This document shows, piece by piece, positions 33,442 through 44,777 of a DNA stretch of 64,000 nucleotides. The DNA lies in NCBI GenBank assembly GCA_037157565.1, contig JAZHRO010000012.1, forward strand, positions 54,675,501 through 54,739,500, in the 5' to 3' direction. The first letter of the stretch is position 1. Each line of letters starts with the position of its first letter. The stretch is from Thalassia testudinum. Taxonomy: Eukaryota; Streptophyta; Magnoliopsida; Alismatales; Hydrocharitaceae. The translations under genes and the position numbers were made by a program. The notes below the pieces were generated by a model, which saw only the letters and a program-made list of their open reading frames with translations, had not been told where the DNA came from and did no database searches.

Positions 33442-36400
33442 CGGTACTTTCCATTGCCTTTGTGATCATGTTTTCCAGTAGTTGTGTATGTTGATTAGTC
33501 ATATTGTGCATTAGTTCACTCTCAAGTAGTGCTAAAGTAATATTCATGCTCGATCTGTTTGATAAAGAAATGCTTAACTATAAACCTGCTCATGTGATTA
33601 TTTGACATTTTTCTTTATGCATTTAGGTACTTGCTCAGGTTGCCTTGGCTGGAGATCTGACACGTCACCAGGAATGAAAAGGTCAAGACTCGCATTGCAT
33701 TGATTATATACCCTATCCTTTGTTTAAAAAATTAAAAAATTATGCATCTCGTTCCGATACCACTAAAATGTATAGCTTCTTTGACACAGTGCAAATCATT
33801 TGTGCACTAACTAGCTTTTTTCATTTTACCATGAAGGTCTATGATTCAAGTCTATATAGATTCTATTTATATCACCATTGTTTTCATTTCTCCTTTACGG
33901 CTTGTTTGTATGATCCAATATTTGGAGACATTGATGGGCAACATAAAGTTTAATCTTGACCTTAGATTGTTGTGGCCCCCATGCCATGCAAGAGCATCCA
34001 ACTCGTACCAGTTGGCTTTAGTGGAGAAACCTTATCTATTAATATTAACCACATCTTAGTGTCTATGACTCTACATGTAACACTATCTTGTCTCTATATG
34101 AACTCTAACCAGTTGGCATGTTCTTGAATTTACATGAGCACACAGGCTTGTCCATCACTCCAAGAAGAGCAGGATTTATGATGCAAGGTTTAATTTGATT
34201 AGAGTTCTCTCTATTGGTCTCAAATAATTCATGTGTCACTGCAACCTATAAAACTTAGGTTAGTTTTACAGTTAACCAAGAACCATAACATTATTCTTTT
34301 TATTACTTTGAAAAAGGATAGCTCAGTAATCTTGAATAGAAGTTAAATATGGATGTTGTTTTAATTTTTCATGACAAAAAGTCGAATGGGTCTTTCAACT
34401 AGTGTGGGGGATCTTCCTATGAATTTCAAGGGGGTAAGTCTAGGAATGCTTTGATATGGTTAAAGACTTTAAAGTTGGGTGAATCATTTCTAAGAAAACT
34501 TTGCGATAAATTCTCTGACATTTCCTCCCCTGCCCCCCAAACATGCAAACACAAACAACAGAGAGGGAGGGAAGCAGAAACTTTGACATTGATGACACAA
34601 AACATATCTGAATGGAGGGAAAAAATTCCATGTAGTTGCTTGTTACCTCTCTTTGCTTTGTAACTTCATTAGAAAATGCACCCTCCTGTATGTGGTCCTT
34701 CAAAGCAGATATTTCTTTGAGAAGTCCACCCTCCTGTATGTGGACTTTTGCTTTGAATTTATGTAATTCCAAATTTTAAACTCACAGTTCTATTTATTTG
34801 AAGGGTAAAGGAAAAAAACAAGTTCTGTCTATATACCATCTTTCAATTGTTCTGCTCCTTCCACCTGTTGTTGGGGAAAAAGTTGCATGGAAGAGTGTGT
34901 TGAAGGCTGATTATCTTAACAGGCAATATTCCTCCTTTGGAGATTTTTAAGGGAGAATTTTAAAAAGTTCATCAAACTTGTTTTCCTGAAACATATAATT
35001 TTCAATGCAATATTGACAGGGGGCATGAGACTTGAACCTGTAGCTTTCAATGGGGGTTTTCCAACATAGGTGTTATTATATAGAACTCTTATTAGTTTGT
35101 TAACTGCATCTGCACATTGCAAAGCAAGCCATATTCTACCTTAGAAAGTATGCATACATGAGAATTGTAATGCACCTTCCAACTTGTGTTCTGTCCAATT
35201 TTGGATTTGGAGCTTTCAGTTTATCCCAATTTCTCCTGTCATGGGCACTGAACACTATCAAACTACTTGTTAATCTATCCAACTTATATTTTATACCTTC
35301 TTGAATTTTTTGTTCGAAAACAACTGAAATCGCTATAGGGCCATAGCTTGGTATATCAGCTTTTTATCTTCGTATTTACTGATTCCCACATTTGGCCAAG
35401 AGTGTTCACCTCTGCCAATCAGTACCTTGTGTGGTTTATTGTAGAATTCAACTCAATAATGCATTCAATTATCTCTTTACCATAGCTTATAAGTTGACCA
35501 AGAGGTACTGCATGCCAATCAGTACCTCTTCCCAATTATGTTTATCCCTTAAAATTGCTTATATCTATGTCTGCTATTTTATGATATCACCTTTAAGTGA
35601 ACCTACTGGGCAAACTGGTTTTTCCAACTTTTGGCTTTTTAATGCAACTCGTTATGCCAAAACATCGAAGAAATTGATAGCTGAAGAACAAAGTTTATCC
35701 TTGGTGGAAATAATGCTGTAGGTAACCTAGTTGCTGCCGAGAGTTCTGCAACTTTCTGATTCACTCTCGTTAAGGTGCACGCAAGTTGGTTATAAGTAGA
35801 AGTTGCATAAAAAAGGATTTCAGCTTCCCTTTGAGGAGCTATGACTTTGGTCATCAAATTCTCAGCTCAAATAGAAATTACTTGAATGGAATTATGGAGG
35901 GTCTAGATGGAGAAGGTGACTGCAAAAATCTGATGCATGACTTGGTGCGACACTATTTTACCAATTTTTAGAGCTTAATATCTGGTATTTGAAAATTATT
36001 CCGGTGGCATCAATTCCTGATCACACTTTTGATTTGTTGTGTCGCCTGGCAGGTACTAAACTATCTTGTGGTTTCAGGATTTTATATGTAGTCTTATCAT
36101 ATGTGGTACAGGATTGAGAGCATTCGAAGCATCTTTCAAGAAGATGCTAACTCTTACAGTAGTGGCTGCAACTACAACCTTTTCCATAGGTTTCCTGGTG
36201 GAAATAATCTGCACTGCCACTTGTAGACTTCAATATGTTGGTAATTATATGTGTGTTTGATGATTGAGCTTTGTTTACAGATGCAAGCAATGATTGTAAC
36301 CATGATGGTGTGGTCTTTATTTTCCTGGGTGAGTTGTCATTGCATTCGTGGGCTTATCGGCTTTAGCTGTTTATTTCTCAACTTTGAGCTTTCACAGTAA

Positions 36401-38912
36401 AAGATGCACTTTCACGGTAAAGTCTCTCTTTGAAAGCTTTAAAATTCATTTAAGTAAAGGTGAAAAGATCAAAACAAAGCCCAAGACTTAGTTAAATGTA
36501 TAAAATTTTGAAGATTGCTATCGAACTGAGTATTTCATCTCTAACCTATTTTGTTGATCCTTGTCCTTTATATGGATTTGTTATATACTTCCATATGCCA
36601 TCTACATTCCATTTTCTTCTCCAGTCAATAACCTTGCTTCCAAGTTGATGTGACAGACTAATTTTGGATTTAGTTTTCCTGCTGTTATGGTATACTTCCA
36701 TATACCATCTACATTCCCTTTCTTGTATTCCTAATTTATGAGTTTTTTGCTATTTCAAGAACTAATTTAAAGTATCATACATCTGTATTCTTCTCCAGGT
36801 TCTACAAAGCATAATTAAAATCTCTTAAGCATATATAGGGAACTTAATATATTTTTTATTGGTAAAATCACAGATTAGGTGCAACACCCTTAATGGGGTT
36901 GATGATTGTTGTTTGGGAGGTAGCTGCACAGCTTCAACTAGAACATAGAGTTGCAGTTGACAAGAGTGTACACAGGATCTTTTATGACTACTCTTGATAT
37001 GGCAGGTTGATACCAAGTTAAATTACTGATTTAATATTTCAATTATTGATCAGTCTTTGGGAAAAGGAAATCTTAATGGAAATCCTCTTTTCAATCAAGA
37101 TAACAATCCAAAGAAATATGCAAGATTTTGGTGGAATCCTATCAAGTTCAGAGTATGGTGAATCAATCTAATGTTTGTTGTGCTGACCAGATCTTTGCTG
37201 AGTTGCTACAGTTCCTCTTACTACTATTGAACTTAGTATGTTCTTCTTCAGAGCTATTGGTAGGTATTCTAGTCAAAGTTGTTGCATAGAGTAGGGATTT
37301 TAGATAAGAAGCATGGGAAAGCAATTATTAACCATCTATATCCTATCAAGCATGCTGTAATTACTTCTAACCGATTAATTATTTTGCAACATGCTTAACA
37401 CAAACTATCTTCTTATGCTTGTATAAGCACTTTTCTTTTTTTTTATGAGGTATAAGCACACATTTGTAGACTTGCAATTTATTCTTTGGGATTATTAGTT
37501 GAATGCTATGGGAGCATATGCATGTAAGAAAAGCAATCGCAGCTGGTTACCATCAAATTCTAGCCATGTGTCCAGAAAATACATAGATTCTTAGGTGCAC
37601 AACTAGTAGCGTATGGTATTCTTTGTCAATCCTATTTCCTGGCAGCTCAACCAATCAAAACTCTTTAACAATACATTTTCTTCCTATCTGCTTTGATCTT
37701 ATCCCATTGGCCATATGACCAACTTCTAGTTGTGAGGTCGCATGGTTTGTGAGAAAAGGAATCATGGTTGCTAGATGTCTTGTGAAGTTGTGATTTCTAA
37801 TTGCTGAAAATGTTAGGAGAAAAGGAAAAATTGTGATTGTGGCTAAAGTCACAACCAAAAAGTTGGCCAAGTTACAAAATGTGCCATGATAAGAGCATGT
37901 CTGGACTAAAAAGGAGCACATAAAAAGTTTAAACATGTGCAAGCCTTGGACATGTAGCTAAATTAAAATAGTCTCATGCATTTGACATTCGGGACAATTT
38001 CTGAGCAACTTCTCATTCCTACATTAACAAAAATCTTTGCAATAGATTCTCAACCATGAGCATATTCAAGGATTGAGGTTGGATGTGTCCATGTCTATCC
38101 TATAAGCGTCTTTTTTTTTTCTGAGGGGGTTGGTGTGTTTGGTAGTGCATATTTAGTGTTGCCCCAAGAGTTTATAATGTAGTTATTCAAATTTAAAAGT
38201 TTAATTAATTAACTTGTAAAAGTTTATTTTCAATAGTAAATTTAAATGTGCCTATCTTCCATTGGTTTCTGTTTGATGCCATTGTATTCTCCTAGCTTTC
38301 TTTTTTAGAAAGAATGGTCTTCTCATTTGTGAGCATTTTGTGATAGTACTACCACGAACAAAATCTTATACTTGAGCTCCACATCCAAGGTAGAAAGCTT
38401 GATCTATGCCTACTAGTTTGGCTAGAAAGGAACATGGTGGTAAAGAGATAATTAGTCTCATGTTGAGAATGAATTCTCAGTGGTAATGCTCTCCAGACTC
38501 TGCCCATTTTTATCTCCAGACTCTGCCAATTAGTACCTTGTGTGGTGACCCTCCTTCATAGCATTCAACTCAGCAATGTAGTAGTAGAGATGCAGCAGAG
38601 ATGCTCCTCCTTTTCTGCGGTCTATTTCCTAGGTAGATAGATAGATTTTGGAGCTTAATAGGTATTATATATATTTTCTTCTTTTCCATCCTTATTCCAT
38701 AAAGGGTCGCCTTTCCAGAAGCAGCAGTAGTAGCAGAAAATGCAAATGCAGCAGTAGTACTATTAAATGCAGCAATAGCAGTAGTAGATGTAGATGTAGC
38801 AGCAGCAGTAGCAGATGCAGCTGGAAGTGGAAGCTCCAGTAGTAATTCACCCAAATCTTAAGTTCTATTTTTTTGGATGGAGCTCATTCTTGGCATGATA
38901 TCTCTAATTGCA
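33442..38912. other. CACTA cargo region without recognised genes
   Basis: About 5.5 kb with the base composition of plant introns and intergenic DNA. Short repeated pieces occur: CTGCCAATCAGTACCTTGTGTGG at 35413 recurs with one mismatch near 38525, and another related piece is at 35508. An open stretch at 36066-36260 (GLRAFEASFKKMLTLTVVAA, then a second hydrophobic run) could be an exon of a membrane protein, but I do not recognise it. No other motif was found. The region probably contains introns and unrecognised exons of captured genes, judging from the fragments on both sides. Confidence 0.4.
38713..38833 (+). repeat. GCA/GTA trinucleotide microsatellite
   Basis: Imperfect run of GCAGCAGTAGTAGCAG with occasional AAATGCA and GATGTA interruptions. 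It produces Ser/Arg-rich open frames on the plus strand and Ala/Thr-rich ones on the minus strand, neither of which should be read as genes. It sits about 80 bases upstream of the aconitase exon. Confidence 0.85.
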
Positions 38913-38913
38913 G

Positions 38914-39151
38914 GTAGTTCAGTCCAGTGTCCTGCCAGACATGTTCAGAAGCACCTATAAGGCCATCATAAAGGGCAACCCAATGTGGAATCAGGTACAA
39001 GTTCCAAAGTTGAAGCTATACAAATGGGATCCCAAGTCAACTTACATTCGCCAATATTCGCCTTGCTAACAAGCTGCTAAAGGGTGAAGTACGACCAAAG
39101 ACAATTCACATTCCTTTAGGGGAGAAACTTTATGTATTTGATGCTGCAGTG
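38914..39151 (+). pseudogene. ACO: captured aconitase fragment 1, internally deleted
   Basis: Begins after an acceptor-like TTGCAG with [20 protein letters not shown], then GNPMWNQ and [11 protein letters not shown]. This is a segment of plant aconitate hydratase (citrate to isocitrate, 4Fe-4S enzyme) about two-thirds along the protein. At about 39046-39052 the reading jumps to [20 protein letters not shown] and [10 protein letters not shown], which belongs some 60-plus residues further on. The jump shifts the frame by +1. The block between, containing the [10 protein letters not shown] and LLNFGDS parts, is missing. A donor-like GTTAGT follows at 39152, so intron sequence was carried along. 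Confidence 0.85.
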
Positions 39152-39211
39152 GTTAGTATGAAATTTTATTCTTAATTTGATGTTGATTTTTAGTTCAAGA
39201 TAGAAAAGGAT

Positions 39212-39570
39212 CATGATTCCCTATCATGTTATCGCCATCATGTTTCTGTTATTGTGGAGATTTCTTGCCATTATGGTGCCTTCACCTTTTTGGTCTCACC
39301 ATTCCATACTGCTCTACCCTATCCATTCCCATTAGTTTGCTTCTCTGTCAAAGATTCCAGGTCAATAAAAAAAGGTATCCTAACATGTCACTCCTTTTAA
39401 ATTACAGATGCATTGATCCTCTATTTTTTTTAAAAAAAGAAATACAGATGCATTGAGGATATTGTACATTTGGAGGGATTTAGATCCATAGATTGTTTAA
39501 GGTTTTGACAATACGAGTTCAAATGTTCTGCTCATTGATGTTCTCATGTTTGTTGACTGCTGCAAAATGA
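39212..39570. other. spacer between aconitase and PP2C-kinase fragments
   Basis: No gene recognised. The frame at 39226-39456 lacks motifs. GAGGATATTGTACATTT.GAGGGATTTAG at 39453 recurs at about 41589, just after the second aconitase fragment, indicating another internal duplication in the cargo. Short T/A runs surround 39424-39440. Confidence 0.45.
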
Positions 39571-41092
39571 CATTATATCTACCTTGTATATCATCCAAAA
39601 GGGATAGGTGCGACTGACTTACAATGCAAATTTCATAGGAAATCCACATCTTAGCAGTCTTTCATCCTCTGCTATTGAATATGGTCATTCCCAAGACAGT
39701 AATGAGCGTGAGCTGGAGCTTTCAGAAGGGAGCAGTTTTGGGGAGTGGGCAATTCTTGGTGAACAGATTCCTTCAATATGTGCAGTTGCTCTTGGAAGTG
39801 TAACTTGTACAGTCATTACAAAGGAGAAGTTTGATTCAGCTGTTGGCATGTTGTCCAAGCTGCAGCAGGATGACAGAAAGTATGTACACGACGTAACTAA
39901 TTATGCAATGGAAATTAGAAGCATCTACCATGTAGTGTTGGTACTTTGAGAGAAGGGTCTGGAATGAAAATGTTCCTCTCGCTTGTTTGTGTTCTGTATT
40001 TGCTTATCAGGTCGAAAGATTCTTTGGCACCTCCTTCTGTGGGGTAGGCCATCAAGGATGATGCTTACAGATTCACCAACATTGAATTGTCTGATTTGGT
40101 ATGTTTTTAGTGGTTTCAATCATGTATCTTCTTGTGTTTAGAATTGCTGGCACATTAATCTAGTTATTATTCTGCCAAGGAATGGAAAATGATTTTGTAT
40201 TCAACCAACTGTTCAGAGACAGGCATCGAGCAGCCCAAAGGATCAGGTAGATATCCATCTTCTCCTTTAAGAAACAGATTATAATTGACTATATATTTCC
40301 TTCCAAAATGACTACCACCTATATGGAATATGATCACCCTTTACTTTTTCAAAAAATATATGGAATATGATCCAGTGAATGGTATTGACATGTTTGTGGC
40401 TTCTCCCTAATCGCTAACCAGAAAGGTTGCGTACCCTGAAGAGATATTCCAAGAGGAACGGCATAGCAACTTGGAAAAGAAGCATAGGTTTCGAAAGAGA
40501 GAGATCTGTTTAAGAGCTTGAGCCCATCTTCTTGTGTGCCACAAGTATTGCACACATGTTCTGATAAGTTTCATGCTGGCAATTTTCTAAGCACTTGTCT
40601 GGCTTGCCCACTAGCTTTAATACTCACTTCGCCTCTTAATGAATCATCTGCACAGTTTTGTGCAGCATCAATTGTAATTGCATTGGAAGAATTACACAAG
40701 GTTATTGACATTTTCTGACTTCCATGTGCTTTAGAAATTTGGTTCACTGGTTTGATGGAGTTGCAGTGTTATGGTGCAATACACTTATGGCCGCATTTTT
40801 TTCAATTCAGAATTCAGTTCTTTACAGAGGTGTTTCTCCTGATATCTTAATGCTTGACCAATGTGGACATCTACAGGTCTGTATTTCAATTATATTTAAC
40901 AAACTTACTTTGGTATTGCAACAGGAAATAGTTTTTCTCCTCTGATCATGTTTTTGTCCTAAAATGTAGCTTATAGACTTTAGATTTGCAAAGAAATTGG
41001 CCAAGGATAGGACTTTTACTTTATGCGGGGTAGCAATTTTTTTACCTCCTGAGATAATTCAAGGAAAAGGACATGGCTTTGCAGCTGACTGG
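39571..41092 (+). pseudogene. captured fragment of a PP2C/cyclic-nucleotide-binding/kinase gene
   Basis: Matches the C-terminal half of the plant fusion protein that joins a PP2C phosphatase, a cyclic-nucleotide-binding domain and an AGC-like kinase (PKG-like; Arabidopsis At2g20050 type). Exon-like pieces: 39571-39880 (STLYIIQKG, stop, VRLTYNANFIG, then GSSFGEWAILGEQ and CTVITKEKFDSAVG: end of the nucleotide-binding fold); 40012-40101; 40180-40250 (EWKMILYSTNCSETG); 40420-40700 (SCVPQVLHTC, AQFCAASIVIALEELHK); 40811-40876 (VLYRGVSPDILMLDQCGHLQ, the variant catalytic loop); and 40970-41092 (LIDFRFAKKL, PPEIIQGKGHGFAADW). Stops at 39605, 40045, 40464 and 40485 fall inside exons. The PP2C part is not found. 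Introns are present, so the capture was from genomic DNA. Confidence 0.85.
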
Positions 41093-41451
41093 TAAATGCT
41101 TTGCTAGTTCTTGATAAAATTTGTGTTTCCAAAACATAGTTCTATGTGCAATACCTGCCTATCTATAACAGGTTGTCAACCTTAGATATGTTCACTCCTT
41201 TAAGAAAATAGGAAGCTAAATTTTAATGAGATGATTGAGTAGTTTGTGCATGGATTCATCACTGTCATTTTCTAGTTCCTGAAGTCTGATTGACTTGTCA
41301 GTGCTATTGAGGTTGTCGCCCGAGGCAACCAAGCAACTGTGTGAGGCAAGGAACAAACCCATTGCTTTAAAGGTGAGGCTCTTTACCTAGGGGATCACAT
41401 CGTTGCCTTAAGCAAGCCTTGCCTACCGCTTTCTCCCTTTCTTGAGTCACA
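41093..41451. other. spacer, intron-like sequence
   Basis: No coding motif. The left part continues from the GTAAATGC donor that ends the last kinase exon. The middle (41300-41420) is GC-richer, with AAGCAAGCCTTGCC-type short repeats. It ends where aconitase coding sequence starts, without a clear splice acceptor, suggesting a breakpoint near 41450. Confidence 0.45.
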
Positions 41452-41592
41452 CTTCAAGTTCCAGAGTCAAAGATATACTCATGGGATCCCAACTCAACTT
41501 ACATCCACGATCCCCCATATTTTAAGAATATGACAATGTCTCCTCCTTGTCCACATGGAGTAAAAGATGCATATTGTTTGCTCAACTTAGGA
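41452..41592 (+). pseudogene. ACO: captured aconitase fragment 2, undeleted segment
   Basis: An uninterrupted 47-codon frame: [47 protein letters not shown]. This is the aconitase block that is missing from fragments 1 and 3. After YCLLNLG the sequence changes to ATATTGTACATTTAGAGGG, shared with 39453, where the family would continue with the DSITTDHISPAG motif. The piece overlaps fragment 1 over about 20 codons, so at least two independent copies of the same gene segment are present. Confidence 0.85.
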
Positions 41593-41651
41593 TATTGTAC
41601 ATTTAGAGGGATTTAGGGAGAATGCAAGTGGTGAGGGAGGAGAAAGGTGGT

Positions 41652-42060
41652 TGTTGAACGTCGGGTTGCTACGCTAACGTGTTCGATTTTGAAAAACCTG
41701 TCGTTGTAGTTTGAAAGCGAAGAACTCGTGTTCAACAAATAAAATTTATACCGAAATGAAAATTCCGAGTCGAACACAAGGAGGCGGACGATTGATTTAA
41801 AAACAACGCGTTTGTTTTTATTTGTCACAAAATAATTTAATTGATTAGAACTACTTACAATAAATAAGAGAGAGAGAGAATAATACAAATAAAAATCAAA
41901 AGAGATATAGAATGCACATGGAATTCATTAGCAAAAGGGATTGTTCATTACACTAAATATTACAACTAGAAAGCAGGAAAATGATTACACTAGAAAGCGA
42001 TAAATCTACTCTAGAAAGCAGTAAAAGAATGGAGAGAGAAATCTCCTCCTCGACGGTCGC
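41652..42060 (-). mobile_element. LTR fragment of an Athila-like element
   Basis: Begins TGTTGAACGTCGGG, like the TGTTGACAGGG at 57764, and shares CAACAAATAAAATTTATA and a TCGAACACAAGG/TTAAACACAGGG block with the LTR edge at 57764-57890. It therefore looks like the U5 end of a related minus-strand LTR. It is interrupted at 42060/42061 by the complete LTR of the Athila element, whose insertion would explain why only about 410 bases remain. The continuation is not found to the right of that element, because its right end is rearranged. Confidence 0.5.
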
Positions 42061-44765
42061 TGGTGACGTTTCCCAACCGCGGCTACTCTTTGTTTGTTTT
42101 AATGCTTATTACAGTAATGTCGTTGTGGTATAAAATAAGACAGCTACGGTTGTCATTACCATTAAAATTTTACTCGGAAATAGTTTCCTGAGGTCGAACT
42201 CAGGGAGCTACTGGAATTCTAGAAGTACGATGTTTCTTTATTACAAACATAAGAGAGAGAGAGAGGGAGAAATAGATTTCGGTCTTTTGGCTTTTTCTTC
42301 TTCTCTTCTTTCTCTCTTTGCTTGTCTTCTTCTTCTCTTCTTTCTCTTTTCTTTATCTTTACGGGTCTTCTTCCTTGGCTCTAATTGCCTTCAGTTCTTC
42401 TTCTTTTCCTTGTCGTTATCTTCTTTCTTCCTTCTTCTCTTTTCTTTCTCTTCAGCTGCGGAGCCTTTTCTTTTCTTTTTCTTCTTCTCTGCTTTATCTC
42501 CTCTGATATCACAGTCAGACGACTTAAACGGTGGTCTGCTACAGTGCTTCCCCTCTTTTCTTCCTTTGCTGCTTCTTCTTCCTGCGGCTAAATGGTGAGG
42601 CCTTCTTCCTTCGCGCCCTGTCCCTGCGCAAGGCACAACAAAACCTATCCCTTCCCTCTACCCACACGTCTCTCTCTCTCTCTGTAAACCTCTCACAAAA
42701 AGCTCTCCCAGAGCCGGGTTAACGGGTCGGGCTGCGTAACCGGGACCAGGCGCACCGACGTGGGTGGTGCACGAGGAGTGTAGGGTAGTGTCGGGTCGGA
42801 TCCGCCAGGTCTGCGTGGCATGGGTCGCGGACGAGGCGGGCGAGTGGGCGAGGGGACCTCACCCCGTGTTCTGAGGCGCTAAGAGAAAAACACAAAATCA
42901 ATTTAAATGGGTGCGGCGCTTCGAAATCTTACGATGTGGGACTAAACTTCGTTTCTTCGCGTGCACGCCCGCAGGAAGGATGCAACCTTGCCTCAGCAGC
43001 TGTGTCCTCGTTTTTCCTCGTAAACCAGCTGCCTACCTTCGCCTGGGTCTCTCCAATTCGCCTCAGCTGGAGTCCTGATGCTTCGATGCCTGGAGCTCGC
43101 TTGGAAGCTCCTTGCTTCGTCGCCAATGGCGGCCGGGGCTGAAAGTCTGCCCAACACAAATATGGCCTCTTGGCTTAATCAGACCACAGGGAAACCTTCA
43201 CCGTGGCACGACGAAGGTAGTGCGGGGTGCAGCAGTTTGGGGGTCGGTGTCTGGCGGCAGCCCTAGGTCAGACTGCAACCGGAAAAATGGGTTTGATCGG
43301 GGGAGTGTTTTGGAGGTGTGGAGTGGCAGTGGAGGGGTGGGGGGTGTTGGGTGGAGTGAGGCGGAGCATTTGGGACAGCTGGCGAGTTGTGTGGAGCGGC
43401 GGATTGATGGGGGCAACTCGCCGGAGGGTTGCCGGAGGGATGGAAGATGATGGTGGTCGGGCGCAATCGAGGGGTAATCAACTGAAATAAAGTGGGGAAA
43501 AGAAAGAGGGGACGAAGGGAAATAACAGTAACCTACCTATAGGGACGAAGGGGGCTGGAGCAGGGCGGTAGTCATATTGACTGTCGTCGGAGAAGAAACA
43601 CCCAGAGGGAGAGAGCGGCGGCGAGGAAGAGGGTAGGGAGGCGCGTGCTTGGTACGGCGCGACGCGGGGAGATCAGGCAAAGGTGGCTCTGTTGCTGGTA
43701 TTGCAGCAGAGCGACGAGACGGAGGAGGAGCCGCCAGAGCTGGTGTGTTCCTATCAGAGTGGGGAGAGAGGAAGGGTTGGGGTTTTCTCCGTCAAGACCA
43801 AGCTGCCCCAACTGGCTGGCGACGCTGGTCTTTATAAAGGCGGTGACGGAGGGGTGGACGCAGGGAGGCGACGTGCCTCCCTCGCCGGAGAATGGCTGGA
43901 GGTGTGACCCATACCTTCCGCGCGTTCACACGGAAGGCATGGGCGTCTTCAGGCGACATGGCGGTGTCCCTGCGACAGCAGACGTCGTAGGGAACACCAA
44001 GTTCAATTTGCAGGACATCCTCCTCACCCTGCGCGGCGCCATGCTCCGTGCAAAGTCGCCGGAGCATCGCGCTGCGCAGAGACTTGCAGGAGGGACCTAA
44101 TCGTAAAGAATGACAAGAAAATTAGGGGCTAAAATGCAAGGGTTTCGAAAGTTGAGGGTCAAAAAGTAATAAATGAGGACCAAATTGCAAAGTCAGTCAA
44201 GAAGGTCTCTTCTTAGGCTTAAGTTTTTATGCATGACTAAATTGGACCTAAGAATTTTATTGGTGAATTTTGTTTCTAGGTCAGACCTTGTTTGATAAGC
44301 CAATTTAAGTAAAAATCCAAATTAAATTATTAATTAGGCATGGTTCTCAATGTAGGTCAAAATGGGTTTCTAAGGCCAAATTGAAGGTTATAAACCCTAG
44401 AGATTATTTTTCTATGAATTTTAGAGGGTTTAATTGATTTTTACCCTGCCTTGAACCTCGTGAATTGAAGTGGGTTTGTTTTAGGGTTACAGAATGTCAT
44501 TTAATTCCTTGGAGTTGCTGTAGCCCTTGTTGGATCAGATCATCCCACTTTCCTTCTTATTAGGTTAGTTTGACCTATGTGTGGACCTTGAGTTACCCTG
44601 TTTGCAGATTGTGTTGGTGAAATTACATTTTTACCCCTTATGACTTGTTTTCTTCTTAAACTCAGAATTCTCTTAGTCAAGCCTTTCTTTGAGTTATGTT
44701 GGAGCTTTTTCTCGCATATCTAGGTTAGATTGTGCTTGTTAGGGTTCATGATGAGGTTCTTATCA
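42061..44765 (-). repeat. 3' LTR of the Athila element, complete
   Basis: 2,705 bases. The plus-strand left edge TGGTGACGTTTCCC is fixed by comparison with the 5' LTR copy at 52974, where identity starts at the same base. The right edge CTTATCA precedes the polypurine tract, giving a minus-strand start TGATAAGAACCTCATCATG. It contains GA and CT simple repeats, a CTT-rich stretch (42285-42500), a GC-rich CpG-dense part (42720-44100) and a TATA box at 43831. All open frames inside (for example 42230-42598 and 43645-44100) are composition effects. The first ~750 bases closely match the 5' copy, with two small indels near 42508 and 42575. Confidence 0.85.
43831..43838 (-). promoter_or_regulatory. 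Athila LTR TATA box
   Basis: TTTATAAA on the plus strand, reading TTTATAAA on the minus strand in the context CCGCCTTTATAAAGACC. It lies about 930 bases inside the LTR from its minus-strand start, a normal place for the U3/R boundary, within a GC-rich stretch. Confidence 0.5.
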
Positions 44766-44777
44766 TACCCCCATGCC
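44766..44777 (-). promoter_or_regulatory. polypurine tract of the Athila element
   Basis: On the minus strand TTAGGCATGGGGGTA immediately precedes the LTR start TGATAAG. Such a purine run primes plus-strand DNA synthesis. A near-identical TTAGGCATGGGGGGTA lies about 1.26 kb further inside the element at 46026-46036 (see findings). Confidence 0.7.

Noticed and set aside
38570..38854. Ala/Thr-rich and Ser/Arg-rich frames
   Set aside because: Translation of a GCA/GTA microsatellite.
39571..41092. Possibility that the PP2C-kinase region is a working gene
   Set aside because: At least four in-frame stops lie within exons, and the PP2C half and the end of the kinase are missing.
42230..42598. Phe/Leu/Ser-rich open frames in 42230-42722 and 53003-53548
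   Set aside because: They translate CTT-rich tracts of the two Athila LTR copies. The same frames recur in both LTRs because the DNA is repeated.
43078..44100. Several GC-rich overlapping open frames on both strands
   Set aside because: They lie inside the CpG-rich part of the Athila LTR. High GC lowers stop frequency, and no domain is present.
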